Of a stretch of DNA of 35,839 nucleotides, positions 15,488 to 24,274 are shown one piece after another. A program made the position numbers and the translations under genes. Every line of letters begins with the position of its first letter. The stretch's first letter is position 1. The stretch lies in the NCBI GenBank assembly GCA_947643225.1, contig CANRVH010000015.1, positions 1 through 35,839 on the forward strand, read 5' to 3'. Source of the DNA: an uncultured Clostridia bacterium. Lineage in GTDB: Bacteria; Bacillota_I; Bacilli_A; RF39; UBA660. The notes beneath the pieces are model-generated. The model was not told where the DNA came from. It did no database searches and worked only from the letters and a program-made list of their open reading frames with translations.

Positions 15488-15812
15488 TTTATTTGAACAA
15501 ATTGATCAGGAAAAAAAGGAGTTACCTAAGGTAGGAAAAAAGATTAAAGAAATAGAAAAGTATTCATTTAATTTCTATCAACAAGTGGCAATTTTAATTA
15601 TGGTGATTTTCTTTTTTGGAGGAATTATATTAGGAAATATTTTTTCTTCTTGTACAAGTGGTGGGATTTATGGAACACATTGTGTTGCTACACAATTTAA
15701 TATTTTCTTAACAATTATTACTTGGTTTGTTGGTTTTTTAATTTCGATGTTTACTTTTTGGTTAGGGCATATTGTTTATTTATTAGATAGAATAAATAAT
15801 AAGCTGAAATAG
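15477..15812 (+). CDS. Small membrane protein, two transmembrane segments
   Basis: The 111-residue protein has a charged 30-residue N-terminus and two hydrophobic helices (about residues 34-55 and 74-101). A short external loop between them contains two Cys (SSCTSGGIYGTHC) that could form a disulfide. AAGGTGA six bases upstream lies in the preceding gene. No family is recognised. The overlap with the upstream membrane gene suggests a two-subunit membrane complex, which is an inference from layout only. Confidence 0.78.
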   Translation: MRNDLFEQIDQEKKELPKVGKKIKEIEKYSFNFYQQVAILIMVIFFFGGIILGNIFSSCTSGGIYGTHCVATQFNIFLTIITWFVGFLISMFTFWLGHIVYLLDRINNKLK

Positions 15813-15948
15813 TTTTATTAAACCATATTGTACTTGGATTTAGAAATGTGTTTTCTTGTTCTTTAAAAGTTTTAGGTTAAGATAAAATGTTGTAAAATAT
15901 AGTCTTTTTTGTTGCAATTTCTTTTAACTCATGGTAATTTATATATGT

Positions 15949-15963
15949 AAGCATAGTATGCTT
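15949..15963. promoter_or_regulatory. Palindrome in the HU leader
   Basis: AAGCATA-G-TATGCTT is a perfect seven-base inverted repeat 28 bases before the HU start and downstream of a weak TTGCAA -35-like element (15912-15917). It could be an operator or a short leader hairpin. Confidence 0.35.
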
Positions 15964-15991
15964 AATAAAATTAAGGGAGGTATTTAATACT

Positions 15992-16264
15992 ATGAAGAAG
16001 GTAGAATTAGTTGAAGCTGTAGCTGAAGAAGCTGGAATTACTAAAGCAGATGCTACAAGAGCTATTGATGCTACATTTAAAGTAATTACTGAAGCACTTA
16101 CAAAAGGAGATAAAGTACCACTAGTTGGATTTGGAACTTTTGGTGTATCACAAAGAGCTGCTCGTGAAGGACGTAACCCAAGAACTGGTGCTACTGTTCA
16201 AATAGCTGCTAGAAATGCTGTTACATTTAAAGCAGGTTCTGCACTTAAAGATGCAGTTAATTAA
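15992..16264 (+). CDS. hup: DNA-binding protein HU
   Basis: HU is the abundant histone-like dimer that bends and compacts DNA without sequence preference. The 90-residue protein has the typical helical dimer half (ITKADATRAIDATFKVITEA), the GFGTF turn and the DNA-binding arm with GRNPRTGATVQI, where the conserved RNP proline intercalates. GGGAGG precedes the ATG. It is a single-gene unit closed by a terminator at 16267-16293. IHF is unlikely in a Gram-positive bacterium. Confidence 0.97.
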   Translation: MKKVELVEAVAEEAGITKADATRAIDATFKVITEALTKGDKVPLVGFGTFGVSQRAAREGRNPRTGATVQIAARNAVTFKAGSALKDAVN

Positions 16265-16266
16265 GA

Positions 16267-16293
16267 AAAGGTCCGTTTAGGGCTTTTTTTTTT
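16267..16293 (+). terminator. Intrinsic terminator of hup
   Basis: AAGGTCC pairs with GGGCTTT (with two wobble pairs) around GTTTA and is followed by a run of T to 16293. Confidence 0.7.
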
Positions 16294-16328
16294 GTAATAA
16301 TTTGATATAATAACTTTAAAGGTATGTG

Positions 16329-17654
16329 ATGGTCATGAAGAAGAAAAAAAATAAAATGAATACTAATAAAATTTTAATAACGGTTTTGACTTGTTCCTTT
16401 ATCATGTTATTTGGACTTTCCTATGCTTGGTATCATATAAATTTAGAAGGTGAAAAGGAAATTACTTTAACTGCTGGTTCTTTACAACTTGTTTTTGATG
16501 ATGTTAATCGTTCTCCTATTCATTTGGAAAATACTGAGCCAATGAGTGATGAGGCAGGACTTGAAACGGATTCGTATCGTTTTTCTATAAAGAATACTGG
16601 TTCTATTGATAGTAATTTTACTTTGTATTTAGATGATATGGCATTAGACAGTGGTCAAACAAGAATAGAAGATCATTTTATTAAGTATGTTTTGTTTAAA
16701 GAGGAGGATAATTATTTAATTAAAACCCTTAGTATTAATGAGAAGTTTACTACGGATAATGGAGTTGTTTCTAGAAGTATCGGTATGGGGACTATTTCCG
16801 CTGGTGAGACTCAGAATTATATTTTAAAATTATGGATTTCTGATGCTGCAACTAAGGAAACAGTAGCGAATAAGTCTTTTCATGCTAGACTTAGATTAGA
16901 AGCTGTGCAAAAGAATCAACGTTTGAGTGGTTTTGTTGATGCTTATACCTATTCTACAGATGCTAGTAATGGTAACTATTGTATAACAGGAAAAGAAAGT
17001 ACATGTCAAAAAACTACTTGTTATCAAAATAAAACAGAGGGAAGCTGTCCAAGTGGTACAATTATTAATTATAAGGTGAATGATACAGATGAAGTTTTTT
17101 TTCATGTTATGTTTGATGATGGAGATACATTAACGATGCAAAGTCAACAGACTATTGTTGATAATATTAAATGGAATGATCAAAATGATCTTTCAGTTGG
17201 ACCGATGGTAGCTTTAACTAGGTTAGAGGAGGCTACAGCAAAGTGGACTAATGTTAATGATCAAACTTATACGATGGGAACGACGATATTTAAAGATAAT
17301 GCTTATACATTTTGTTCTATTTTGGATCCTATAACTTGTTCAAGTAATGTCTATGTTTTACCAGAACGAACATCTAAGGTGAGAATGATTACGATTCAAG
17401 AGGCTTTGGTGTTAGGATGTACTAGATCAAGGTTATCTTGTCCTATTTGGATGTATAATTATATGGGTTCAACTTCTTTTAATGGTGAGGGGGCATATGA
17501 AGGTGCTTCGTATCAATATTTTACAATGAATGCTGCGAATAATCCAAATATGTCACCTTCTGCTATGGGGATTACTAATAGTGGAGGTATTTACTATTAT
17601 GTGTTGAGGTTTGAAAATGCTGGAGTTAGAGCGGTTGTTAATGTATCAAAATAG
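16329..17654 (+). CDS. Secreted surface protein with a SipW-type signal peptide
   Basis: The N-terminus has a lysine-rich head, a hydrophobic core (ILITVLTCSFIMLFGLSYA) and an AWY site, as in TasA/CalY proteins cut by the SipW signal peptidase. Residues 30-195 form a beta-rich domain with TAGSLQLVF and FSIKNTGSIDSNF, like camelysin/TasA. The C-terminal part, after a Cys-containing segment (residues 215-245), contains GTIINYKVNDTDEVFFHVMF, WMYNYMGS and GVRAVVNVSK. This matches a domain I know from predicted surface proteins of gut Bacillota with unknown function. AAAGG six bases upstream supports the ATG at 16329. No sipW is nearby. The protein probably acts outside the cell as an adhesin or fibre-like factor. 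Confidence 0.72.
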   Translation: MVMKKKKNKMNTNKILITVLTCSFIMLFGLSYAWYHINLEGEKEITLTAGSLQLVFDDVNRSPIHLENTEPMSDEAGLETDSYRFSIKNTGSIDSNFTLYLDDMALDSGQTRIEDHFIKYVLFKEEDNYLIKTLSINEKFTTDNGVVSRSIGMGTISAGETQNYILKLWISDAATKETVANKSFHARLRLEAVQKNQRLSGFVDAYTYSTDASNGNYCITGKESTCQKTTCYQNKTEGSCPSGTIINYKVNDTDEVFFHVMFDDGDTLTMQSQQTIVDNIKWNDQNDLSVGPMVALTRLEEATAKWTNVNDQTYTMGTTIFKDNAYTFCSILDPITCSSNVYVLPERTSKVRMITIQEALVLGCTRSRLSCPIWMYNYMGSTSFNGEGAYEGASYQYFTMNAANNPNMSPSAMGITNSGGIYYYVLRFENAGVRAVVNVSK

Positions 17655-17663
17655 TTAGTTCAT

Positions 17664-17692
17664 AAACTGGTGAATCACATCAGTTTTATTTT
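17664..17692 (+). terminator. Intrinsic terminator after the surface protein
   Basis: AAACTGGTG (17664-17672) pairs with CATCAGTTT (17678-17686) around AATCA and is followed by a T-rich stretch. Confidence 0.7.
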
Positions 17693-17734
17693 ATGTTATA
17701 ATTATAATATGATTGGTACTCGAGGAGGTTGAAT

Positions 17735-18823
17735 ATGCTTGAAGATAGTTTAGAAATATTAAAGAAAATTAATCTTGCTGGCTACGAGGCTTATTTAGTA
17801 GGTGGTTTTGTTAGAGATTACCTTCTTGGAATCAAGTCTAATGATATTGATATTTGTACTAATGCTAAACCAAAGGAATTAGTACAAATATTTAGTCATG
17901 CTAAAATTCCAAAGGAAGATTATGGTGCTGTTACTCTTTATTATCAAAACGTTAGATATGAGATTACTACTTTTAGGAAAGACGTAAAATATAAGGATTT
18001 TAGAAGGCCTGAAAAGGTTATTTATGTAGATTCCTTACAGGAGGATCTCATAAGACGTGATTTTACCATTAATACTTTATGTATGGATAAAGATAAAAAT
18101 ATTATTGATGTGTTTCATGGAAGAGAGGATTTAGATCATAAGCTAATTAGAACAGTCGGAGATAGTTATCATAAATTTTCCGAGGATGCCCTTCGTATTT
18201 TAAGGGCAGTTAGATTTGCAGCAAAACTTCATTTTTCCTTAGATCCTGAAGTTATTCAGGCGATAAAGGATACCAAACATTTACTTAGAAAAATATCTTA
18301 TGAGAGAAAAAGAGAGGAACTTGATAAAGTTTTTACTTGTAATCATAATCAATATGGGATAAAGCTTCTTTTATCTTTAGGATTGGATAAAGATTTGGAG
18401 CTTTCTCATTTGGGTGATATTAATTATACAGATTCTTTAATCGGTATATGGGCAGTTTTGAATAGTTCTTTATATCCTTTTACTAATAATGAAAAGAAAT
18501 TGATTTCCTCTATTCAAGATGCTCTTAAGCAGGATAATTTGGATCCTTATCAATTATATCTTAATGGGTTATATGTTAATAGTGTTGCTGCTAGTATTAA
18601 GGGGATTTCTCAGTTAGATGTTGCGGAACAATATGCTAAATTAGCGATTCATAAGAGAAGTGATTTAGCTATTACAGCAGAGGATATTTTAAAGATTTTT
18701 GATCAGCCGGCAGGTCCTTTTTTAAAAGAAATTTATGAAAAGTTAGAGAAAGATGTTTTATATCATAGAGTTGTTAATGATCATTATGCGTTGGTAAAAT
18801 ATTGTATGGATTATTATCATTAA
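17735..18823 (+). CDS. cca: CCA tRNA nucleotidyltransferase
   Basis: A class II nucleotidyltransferase that adds or repairs the 3' CCA end of tRNAs. The N-terminal domain shows LVGGFVRDYLLGIKSNDIDI, with the GG, RD and metal-binding DxD residues, followed by RRDFTINTLCMD and AEDALRILRAVRFA-like motifs (here SEDALRILRAVRFA). The length is 362 residues. GAGGAGG (17722-17728) six bases before the ATG at 17735 sets the start. I cannot separate a full CCA-adding enzyme from an A-adding or CC-adding variant by eye; no second paralogue is in the window. Confidence 0.93.
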   Translation: MLEDSLEILKKINLAGYEAYLVGGFVRDYLLGIKSNDIDICTNAKPKELVQIFSHAKIPKEDYGAVTLYYQNVRYEITTFRKDVKYKDFRRPEKVIYVDSLQEDLIRRDFTINTLCMDKDKNIIDVFHGREDLDHKLIRTVGDSYHKFSEDALRILRAVRFAAKLHFSLDPEVIQAIKDTKHLLRKISYERKREELDKVFTCNHNQYGIKLLLSLGLDKDLELSHLGDINYTDSLIGIWAVLNSSLYPFTNNEKKLISSIQDALKQDNLDPYQLYLNGLYVNSVAASIKGISQLDVAEQYAKLAIHKRSDLAITAEDILKIFDQPAGPFLKEIYEKLEKDVLYHRVVNDHYALVKYCMDYYH

Positions 18824-18858
18824 ATATGATATTATAATGAGTATTTAGGAGGGATAAT

Positions 18859-19527
18859 GTGAATCAGAAAATTACTCATTTATTTAAGTATGGCAATTTA
18901 GTTATTCCTCTTTATTTTTTTCAAAATATAAAGAAGTTTAATTTGGAACTTAAAGAATTTATTTTTTTGATGTATTTGTATAATCGTGGTGATGTTGTTG
19001 TCTTTGATCCTAATAAAATTAGTGAGGATTTAGGAATTGAAGTTAAGAATGTTATGGAGTCGATTTCTATTTTGAGTGATAAACATTATCTTGAATTAAA
19101 AGTGATTAAAAATGATAAGAATATTAGTGAAGAGGTTATTTCTTTACAAAATTTTTATGATAAGATTTCTCTATTGATGATGGATACCGTCTCTAGTGAT
19201 GAGAAAGTCGATACTAGTTGTTTTGATTTTATTGAGAAAGAGTTTGGGAGAACTTTAAGTCCTACAGAATATGAAATTATTAAGGCTTGGATAGAGGGCG
19301 GAAATAGTGATTCTTTGATTATGGAAGCTGTTCGTGAAGCTACTTTTAATGGGGTTAGTAATTTGCGATATATTGATAAAATTTTATATGAATGGGGTAA
19401 AAAAGGGCTTAAAACAAAAGAGGATGTGGAAAAAAATCGAAAAAGTTTTCGAAAAAATGAAGAAGGTGACATTAATGAAGAGTTGTTTGATTATAATTGG
19501 TTTGAGGATGATGTAGAAGATGAATAG
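18859..19527 (+). CDS. dnaD: DnaD-like replication initiation protein
   Basis: DnaD helps load the replicative helicase at oriC and at restart sites in low-GC Gram-positives. The 222-residue protein has an N-terminal winged-helix region (KEFIFLMYLYNRGDV, PNKISEDLGI). Its C-terminal DnaD domain has FGRTLSPTEYEIIKAWIEGG and LRYIDKILYEW, the latter matching the conserved YxxxIL.W motif. It starts at GTG after AGGAGGG. It overlaps nth by eight bases, the same pair as in Bacillus, which supports DnaD rather than DnaB. The tail is acidic. Confidence 0.9.
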   Translation: MNQKITHLFKYGNLVIPLYFFQNIKKFNLELKEFIFLMYLYNRGDVVVFDPNKISEDLGIEVKNVMESISILSDKHYLELKVIKNDKNISEEVISLQNFYDKISLLMMDTVSSDEKVDTSCFDFIEKEFGRTLSPTEYEIIKAWIEGGNSDSLIMEAVREATFNGVSNLRYIDKILYEWGKKGLKTKEDVEKNRKSFRKNEEGDINEELFDYNWFEDDVEDE

Positions 19528-20161
19528 AGTTAGTGTAGTGGAGGAATATCTTGATTTTTTAATTCCTGATCCTTGGTGTGAACTTAATTTTAAGAGGGAT
19601 TATGAGCTTTTAATTGCTATTGTTTTAAGTGCTCAGACAACAGATAAAAGAGTAAATCAAGTAACTTCTATTTTGTTTTCTAAGTATAGTAATTTAAAAA
19701 GTTTAAAAGATGCTTCTATTAAAGATATAGAGGATATTTTAAGACCATTAGGGTCTTTTCGTAAAAAAAGTTTATATGTAGTTGGAATTGCTAGATTGAT
19801 TGATGAGAAGTATGATGGAAAGGTTCCAACTAAAAGGGACGTTTTAGAAACCTTTCCTGGTGTAGGTAGAAAAACTGTTAATGTTTTTTTTAGTGAATTT
19901 TATCAAATACCAGAATTTGCTGTTGATACACATGTTGAAAGAGTAAGTAAAAGATTAGGGTTAGTTAAAATAGATGATGATGTTTATGATATTGAAATGA
20001 AGTTGAAAAGAAAATTTAAAAAGAAGGATTGGTGTAATAGACATAAACAATTTGTTTTATTTGGAAGATATTATTGTAAGGCAATAAAGCCAGAGTGTGA
20101 GCATTGTCAGCTAGTAGAAATTTGTCATAAGGATATAAAAAAGGATCGTTCAGTTAGTTGA
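19520..20161 (+). CDS. nth: Endonuclease III
   Basis: Nth is a base-excision repair DNA glycosylase/AP lyase for oxidised pyrimidines. The helix-hairpin-helix ETFPGVGRKTVNVF carries the catalytic Lys, and FAVDTHVERVSKRLGL supplies the catalytic Asp. The C-terminal Cys pattern C-x6-C-x2-C-x5-C (within YYCKAIKPECEHC and QLVEIC) binds a 4Fe-4S cluster. The length is 213 residues, with all motifs complete up to the TGA stop. It overlaps dnaD by eight bases and shares a bidirectional terminator with the convergent ponA gene. Confidence 0.96.
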   Translation: MNRVSVVEEYLDFLIPDPWCELNFKRDYELLIAIVLSAQTTDKRVNQVTSILFSKYSNLKSLKDASIKDIEDILRPLGSFRKKSLYVVGIARLIDEKYDGKVPTKRDVLETFPGVGRKTVNVFFSEFYQIPEFAVDTHVERVSKRLGLVKIDDDVYDIEMKLKRKFKKKDWCNRHKQFVLFGRYYCKAIKPECEHCQLVEICHKDIKKDRSVS

Positions 20162-20173
20162 ACGATCCTTTTT
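20138..20173. terminator. Bidirectional terminator between nth and ponA
   Basis: A fifteen-base perfect stem, AAAAAGGATCGTTCA with TGAACGATCCTTTTT, around a six-base loop. It has A and T runs on both sides, so it works for both convergent genes. It contains the nth stop codon. Confidence 0.92.
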
Positions 20174-23069
20174 ATGGAGTAGAAGGGGTTGGAGGTTGTT
20201 GGTCTTCTAAATAATAAATTTCTATTATTCCATTATTGGTTATAGAGAATATTGATTTAGTTTTGGTTGTATCTCTACTATTGGAACATAACGATTGAGG
20301 GTCATATGTTTTAGGGTTGATATCTGGAATTTGGCTTGCATTAATATTAATTGATGTTGATGTAGAGGTTGTTGATTGATTTTTAGTAGCACCTGATATT
20401 AGGACATCTCCACAGTAATATTCTATTTTGTAGTTAATTGTATTTTGTATTGGTTTATTTTCTATTTTGACTGATGTTGTTGCTGCATCACTTGCAAGTC
20501 CTGAATAATTTTTATAGGTTGCAATTACCTTAAATGTTAAGTTACCACTGGATTGTGTATTATATGTATAGCTTGTTGCTGTAGTAAATCCTAATAGGGT
20601 ATCTCCTAAATAAACATTGTATCCTAATTCTCCATAACTGTCATTATTTAATCCTTGAGAGGCACTCCAAGTAATGGTTACCTTTCCATTTGCATAGGTT
20701 GCTTTTAAATTGCCTGGTTTAGCTAATTTTTCTTCGTTTTCGGCATTTTCTGAATTATTTGGTTCATGTCCTTTTTTAAATAGTTCATAAACTACTGCAC
20801 CTGAATAGCCACTTGGTGCAATTTTTGCTGGATTACTTCCTGAAATAACAGGCAATTTAACAACGGAATCAGGCATTTTAAATTCTTCTTTGTTTTGTTC
20901 AAAGGCTCCTTGTGCTAAAGCTTTAAATAAGCGATCTTTTGCAGCAGATGCAGGTATATTTCTAAGACAATGTGCACTATCTGTTATTTTATTATAACCA
21001 TACCACATTCCAACTACTGTTTTTGTTGAAAATCCTACAACCCAAGAATCTCTAATGGCATCAAGTGGAAGGCCTTTGCTTCTTATTAGGGCTTCGTCAA
21101 AGTTTGTTGTACCTGTTTTTGCTGCTACATTTGGAATAGATCCTCCTGTTAAGGAAACATCTTGTAGAACACTACTAATCATATAAGCGGTGGCATCACT
21201 CATTACTTTCTTTTTATTTTCTTTATGTTTAATTGTCTCACCAGTTTGTCTTAGTACAATTTTTTCAACAGTATATGGTTCATTGTAGTATCCTCCATTT
21301 GAGAAAGCAGCATAAGCAGCAGACATTTGAAGGGGATTTGTTCCAGTAAATGCACCTATAGAGTGTGCTTCATGGATTCTTCCATTTTCTACTTCTGGAG
21401 TGATTCCTAGGTTTTGTACAAATTCAATAATTTTTTTGTTTTCTACTTGTTGAAAGGCTTTTAAAGCAGGGATATTACGAGATAGAGATAGGGATTTTCT
21501 TAAAGTCATTGTACCCATATGTGAATTGTCCCAGTTACTAATTGAACGACCATTTGAATAAGAATATGGTTCATCCGCAAAGAGTGTATAGGTTGACCAA
21601 TCGTTGTATTCAATACCAGGTCCATAATCAAATAGTGGTTTTGCTGTTGATCCTGGTTGTCTCGTTCCTTGAGTTGCATAATTGTAATCTCCTATTTTTC
21701 TGTTTCTTCCAGCACCTATTGCTAAGACTTTTCCTGTTGCACTGTCTAGGACAGAAACTCCAGCTTGTACTTGATCATCTTTCCAAGTATAGGTTTTACC
21801 ATCCATAACATCATTTATAGAAAGTTGTCTTTGTTTGTCTAAATTTGTATATACTTGCACAGAGGTTTTGTAAGGATCAATTTCGTATTTATCCATTAAT
21901 TCTTCAACTACAGTATCAATGTAGCCTTGATATTCATTTGCTGATGCATTAAGGCCACCTGTTGCATCTCCAGTAAGGGATTCTACTGATATTTTTTTTG
22001 CTGTTTCTTCTTGTTCTTTTGTAATATATCCATGTCTTCTCATTAAGTATAAAACAGTATTTCTTCTTTTTGTAGCATTTTCAGGGTTAGTTGTTGGTTT
22101 ATAATAGTTAGGTGCTTTAAACATTCCTGCAATAATTGCGGCTTCACTTAGGTTTAATTCACTAACACTTTTTTTGAAGTAGGCTTGACTAGCTTCTTCT
22201 ACTCCATAGATTACTCCACCTAAATTATGATTATTTACATAAAATTCTATAATTTGTTCTTTTGTATAATTTTTTTCTAGTTTAAATATAGCTAGATAGA
22301 TATCTGTAAATTTACGAATGATTCCTTTAATTCCTGAATCCACTTTGGCATCTGTAAAACTATTTTTTACTACTTGCATTGATAGGGTAGAAGCACCACC
22401 AGCATTCGATCTACCTAATAATTGTTCAGCTGTTGCTTTAATAAATCTTGGGGCATCTAATCCATTGTGAGTAAAAAATCTTGAGTCTTCTGTTGCAATG
22501 ATTGCATCAACTAGTACTTGAGGCAGTTCATCGTAAGTTACTTTTTCTCTTTTTTCACTACCTAATTTAGCATATTCATTTCCATCTTTATCATAAAGAA
22601 TGGATAGTTCTTTAGTATTTAATTCTTTGGGATCAAATTTTGGGGCATTTACTGTGATATATATTAAGAAAGCTCCAAATGAAAGTAATCCTATGATAAA
22701 TAAAATTAAGAATATAATTAATAGGGCATTGATTACTTTTCTTTTTTTCGATTTCGTTTTTGCATTTCCTATTAAATATACTATTCCTGTTATTAATATG
22801 ATTATGATTGCAGTAAATAATGTTGCTAGTAGTCCTAATTTGAAAAAGCATAATACTAATATAAAGGTACAAAATGAGAGCCAAATGATCCAAAGAGTAC
22901 CGCTTTTGCTATCTTTCTTTTTGGGTATTTTCTCTTTTTTACTACTATTATTATGGTTATTTTCTTTAAACTCTTTTGTTTGATATTTTTTTGTCTTCAT
23001 ATCTACCTTATGATTTGTTTTACTAGTAGTAGTTGTTTTTTTCTTATTATTGTTATTTTTATTCGTCAT
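20172..23069 (-). CDS. ponA: Class A penicillin-binding protein (PBP1)
   Basis: Bifunctional peptidoglycan synthase with outside-facing domains. The glycosyltransferase domain has the catalytic Glu in ATEDSRFF (residue 194) and GGASTLSMQVVKN. The transpeptidase domain has GSTAKPL (SxxK), SLSRN (SxN) and AKTGTTN (KTG). After it come a fibronectin type III-like domain (PGNLKATYANGKVTITWSA) and a Ser/Thr-rich tail. The N-terminus has a Lys/Asn-rich cytoplasmic head and three hydrophobic stretches (about 59-78, 80-101, 113-140) where one is usual. GGAGGG eight bases upstream supports the ATG at 23069; the start overlaps recU by 11 bases, as in the Bacillus recU-ponA operon. The 965-residue size is large for the family. 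Confidence 0.95.
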   Translation of the reverse strand: MTNKNNNNKKKTTTTSKTNHKVDMKTKKYQTKEFKENNHNNSSKKEKIPKKKDSKSGTLWIIWLSFCTFILVLCFFKLGLLATLFTAIIIILITGIVYLIGNAKTKSKKRKVINALLIIFLILFIIGLLSFGAFLIYITVNAPKFDPKELNTKELSILYDKDGNEYAKLGSEKREKVTYDELPQVLVDAIIATEDSRFFTHNGLDAPRFIKATAEQLLGRSNAGGASTLSMQVVKNSFTDAKVDSGIKGIIRKFTDIYLAIFKLEKNYTKEQIIEFYVNNHNLGGVIYGVEEASQAYFKKSVSELNLSEAAIIAGMFKAPNYYKPTTNPENATKRRNTVLYLMRRHGYITKEQEETAKKISVESLTGDATGGLNASANEYQGYIDTVVEELMDKYEIDPYKTSVQVYTNLDKQRQLSINDVMDGKTYTWKDDQVQAGVSVLDSATGKVLAIGAGRNRKIGDYNYATQGTRQPGSTAKPLFDYGPGIEYNDWSTYTLFADEPYSYSNGRSISNWDNSHMGTMTLRKSLSLSRNIPALKAFQQVENKKIIEFVQNLGITPEVENGRIHEAHSIGAFTGTNPLQMSAAYAAFSNGGYYNEPYTVEKIVLRQTGETIKHKENKKKVMSDATAYMISSVLQDVSLTGGSIPNVAAKTGTTNFDEALIRSKGLPLDAIRDSWVVGFSTKTVVGMWYGYNKITDSAHCLRNIPASAAKDRLFKALAQGAFEQNKEEFKMPDSVVKLPVISGSNPAKIAPSGYSGAVVYELFKKGHEPNNSENAENEEKLAKPGNLKATYANGKVTITWSASQGLNNDSYGELGYNVYLGDTLLGFTTATSYTYNTQSSGNLTFKVIATYKNYSGLASDAATTSVKIENKPIQNTINYKIEYYCGDVLISGATKNQSTTSTSTSININASQIPDINPKTYDPQSLCSNSRDTTKTKSIFSITNNGIIEIYYLEDQQPPTPSTP

Positions 23070-23640
23070 GGTTAATCCCTCCAATATTATCTAATATTTC
23101 TAAATAGTCAATTCTAGGACTGTATTTTTCTTTAATTAAATGTGCTTTTTCTTTAAAGTATGAAATAGGTATTGACTTTTTAGTATTGTTTTCTAAAAAG
23201 TCTTTTAATTCTTTTTCTAATAATAAATAGGTTTCTTTCTTTTTGGTAAATCTTATTATTAAAAAAGCAATACCATTGTGTTTTTCTATCTTTTCTAAAT
23301 GCTTGATTTGATGAGGATGAATGTTATTTAAAGGAAATGAAGTTAAAGAGGTTGTTTCTTTAGCTTCAAAATCAATGTATTTTCCTTTATAAATTCCATT
23401 ATAATCTGTAGTTGAAGGGGTATCAAAATAGGCTTCTGTAATTTTTGCTTTTTTTTGTGGAAAAATAACCTTAACTATTTTGATTGGTGTAGGTTTCTTA
23501 TAAATATATGCTTTATCTATTTGACGATAATACTCATTTGTTTTATTTAAATCGTCTTCTAAACTCATTCCTCTATTAGCATATTTAATCTCTAATTTAT
23601 TTTTTATTAATTCTTTTTTTAAGCCATTTGGATAATTCAT
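23059..23640 (-). CDS. recU: Holliday junction resolvase RecU
   Basis: RecU cuts four-way junctions in recombination and chromosome segregation. The 193-residue protein has the N-terminal NRGMSLEDDLNKTNEYY motif and the catalytic core, with an Asp in TPSTTDYNG and YIDFEAKET (Asp and ExK metal site). FPLNNIHPHQ follows, as in Bacillus RecU. It overlaps the downstream ponA start by 11 bases. The start is the only suitable ATG, after AGGTGAAGAG. Confidence 0.93.
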   Translation of the reverse strand: MNYPNGLKKELIKNKLEIKYANRGMSLEDDLNKTNEYYRQIDKAYIYKKPTPIKIVKVIFPQKKAKITEAYFDTPSTTDYNGIYKGKYIDFEAKETTSLTSFPLNNIHPHQIKHLEKIEKHNGIAFLIIRFTKKKETYLLLEKELKDFLENNTKKSIPISYFKEKAHLIKEKYSPRIDYLEILDNIGGINHDE

Positions 23641-23773
23641 CTCTTCACCTATTCTATATTATACTATATAATTTTTATTTTGACTATTTAAATTTTTATT
23701 TATTTATTTTAGCTTATTTTGTCGAAAATCTGATTTTTATTTTTTAAAGTATTATAATGGTTTTGGTGATTGG

Positions 23774-23875
23774 ATGAGAGATGAATTGATTTTTAAAATT
23801 AATAAAATGATAGAAGAGATTAAGTATATTAAACTTGATACAAGAATTACCCTAATAAATTCTTCTAATAATTGA
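23774..23875 (+). CDS. Possible 33-residue peptide upstream of gpsB
   Basis: An open frame from ATG 23774 to TGA 23875 encodes a short charged, helical peptide (MRDELIFKINKMIEEIKYIK...). A TATAAT lies at 23753-23758, but only a weak GGTGAT site precedes the ATG and no family is known to me. Its stop codon is part of the gpsB -35 box. It could be a leader peptide or chance. Confidence 0.35.
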   Translation: MRDELIFKINKMIEEIKYIKLDTRITLINSSNN

Positions 23876-23900
23876 CAAAAATCTTAGTTTTTGTAATAAT
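23872..23900 (+). promoter_or_regulatory. Promoter of gpsB and probably rnpB
   Basis: A consensus -35 TTGACA (23872-23877) is followed after 17 bases by AATAAT (23895-23900), or after 16 by TAATAA. It lies 30 bases before the gpsB start. Confidence 0.6.
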
Positions 23901-23929
23901 AGTTAGTGTAAGGGATTGGTGAATAGAAT

Positions 23930-24274
23930 ATGTATCAGAATAAGATAACACTTACACCCCAAGAAATTCTTGAAAAGGAATTTAAAATAGATACTAGAGG
24001 GTATCGACTAAAGGAAGTTGATCAATTTCTAGATACTATTATTGGAGATTATGAACAGTTTTTTAGTATCATTAATAGCCTAGAACAAGAAAAAACTGAT
24101 CTTTTAGCAGAAGTAATGAAATTAAAACAGGAGCTTAGAAATGCTAAGACTACAGTTGAATTTGCTAAGAAAAATGATGTTCCTGAGGTTACTAATGTAG
24201 ATATTATGCGTAGACTTGCTAGACTTGAAAAGCTTGTTTATGGTAGTGAAAAAGATGATGATCATAATGAATAA
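23930..24274 (+). CDS. gpsB: Cell-cycle protein GpsB (DivIVA family)
   Basis: GpsB is a membrane-surface adaptor that moves PBP1 between elongation and division sites. The 114-residue protein has the DivIVA-type N-terminal lipid/PBP-binding domain (LTPQEILEKEFKIDTRGYRL, then EVDQFLDTIIGDYEQF). A coiled coil follows (LEQEKTDLLAEVMKLKQEL), then a short C-terminal trimerisation segment (VDIMRRLARLEKLVYG). Its size fits GpsB and is too short for DivIVA. It sits directly before rnpB, as in Bacillus; its partner PBP1 is encoded just upstream on the other strand. Confidence 0.92.
   Translation: MYQNKITLTPQEILEKEFKIDTRGYRLKEVDQFLDTIIGDYEQFFSIINSLEQEKTDLLAEVMKLKQELRNAKTTVEFAKKNDVPEVTNVDIMRRLARLEKLVYGSEKDDDHNE

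Noticed and set aside
22600-22983. Open frame antisense to the N-terminal part of ponA
   Set aside because: It mirrors the membrane-helix and Lys/Asn-rich codons of ponA; it has no family signature and lies wholly inside a well-supported gene.
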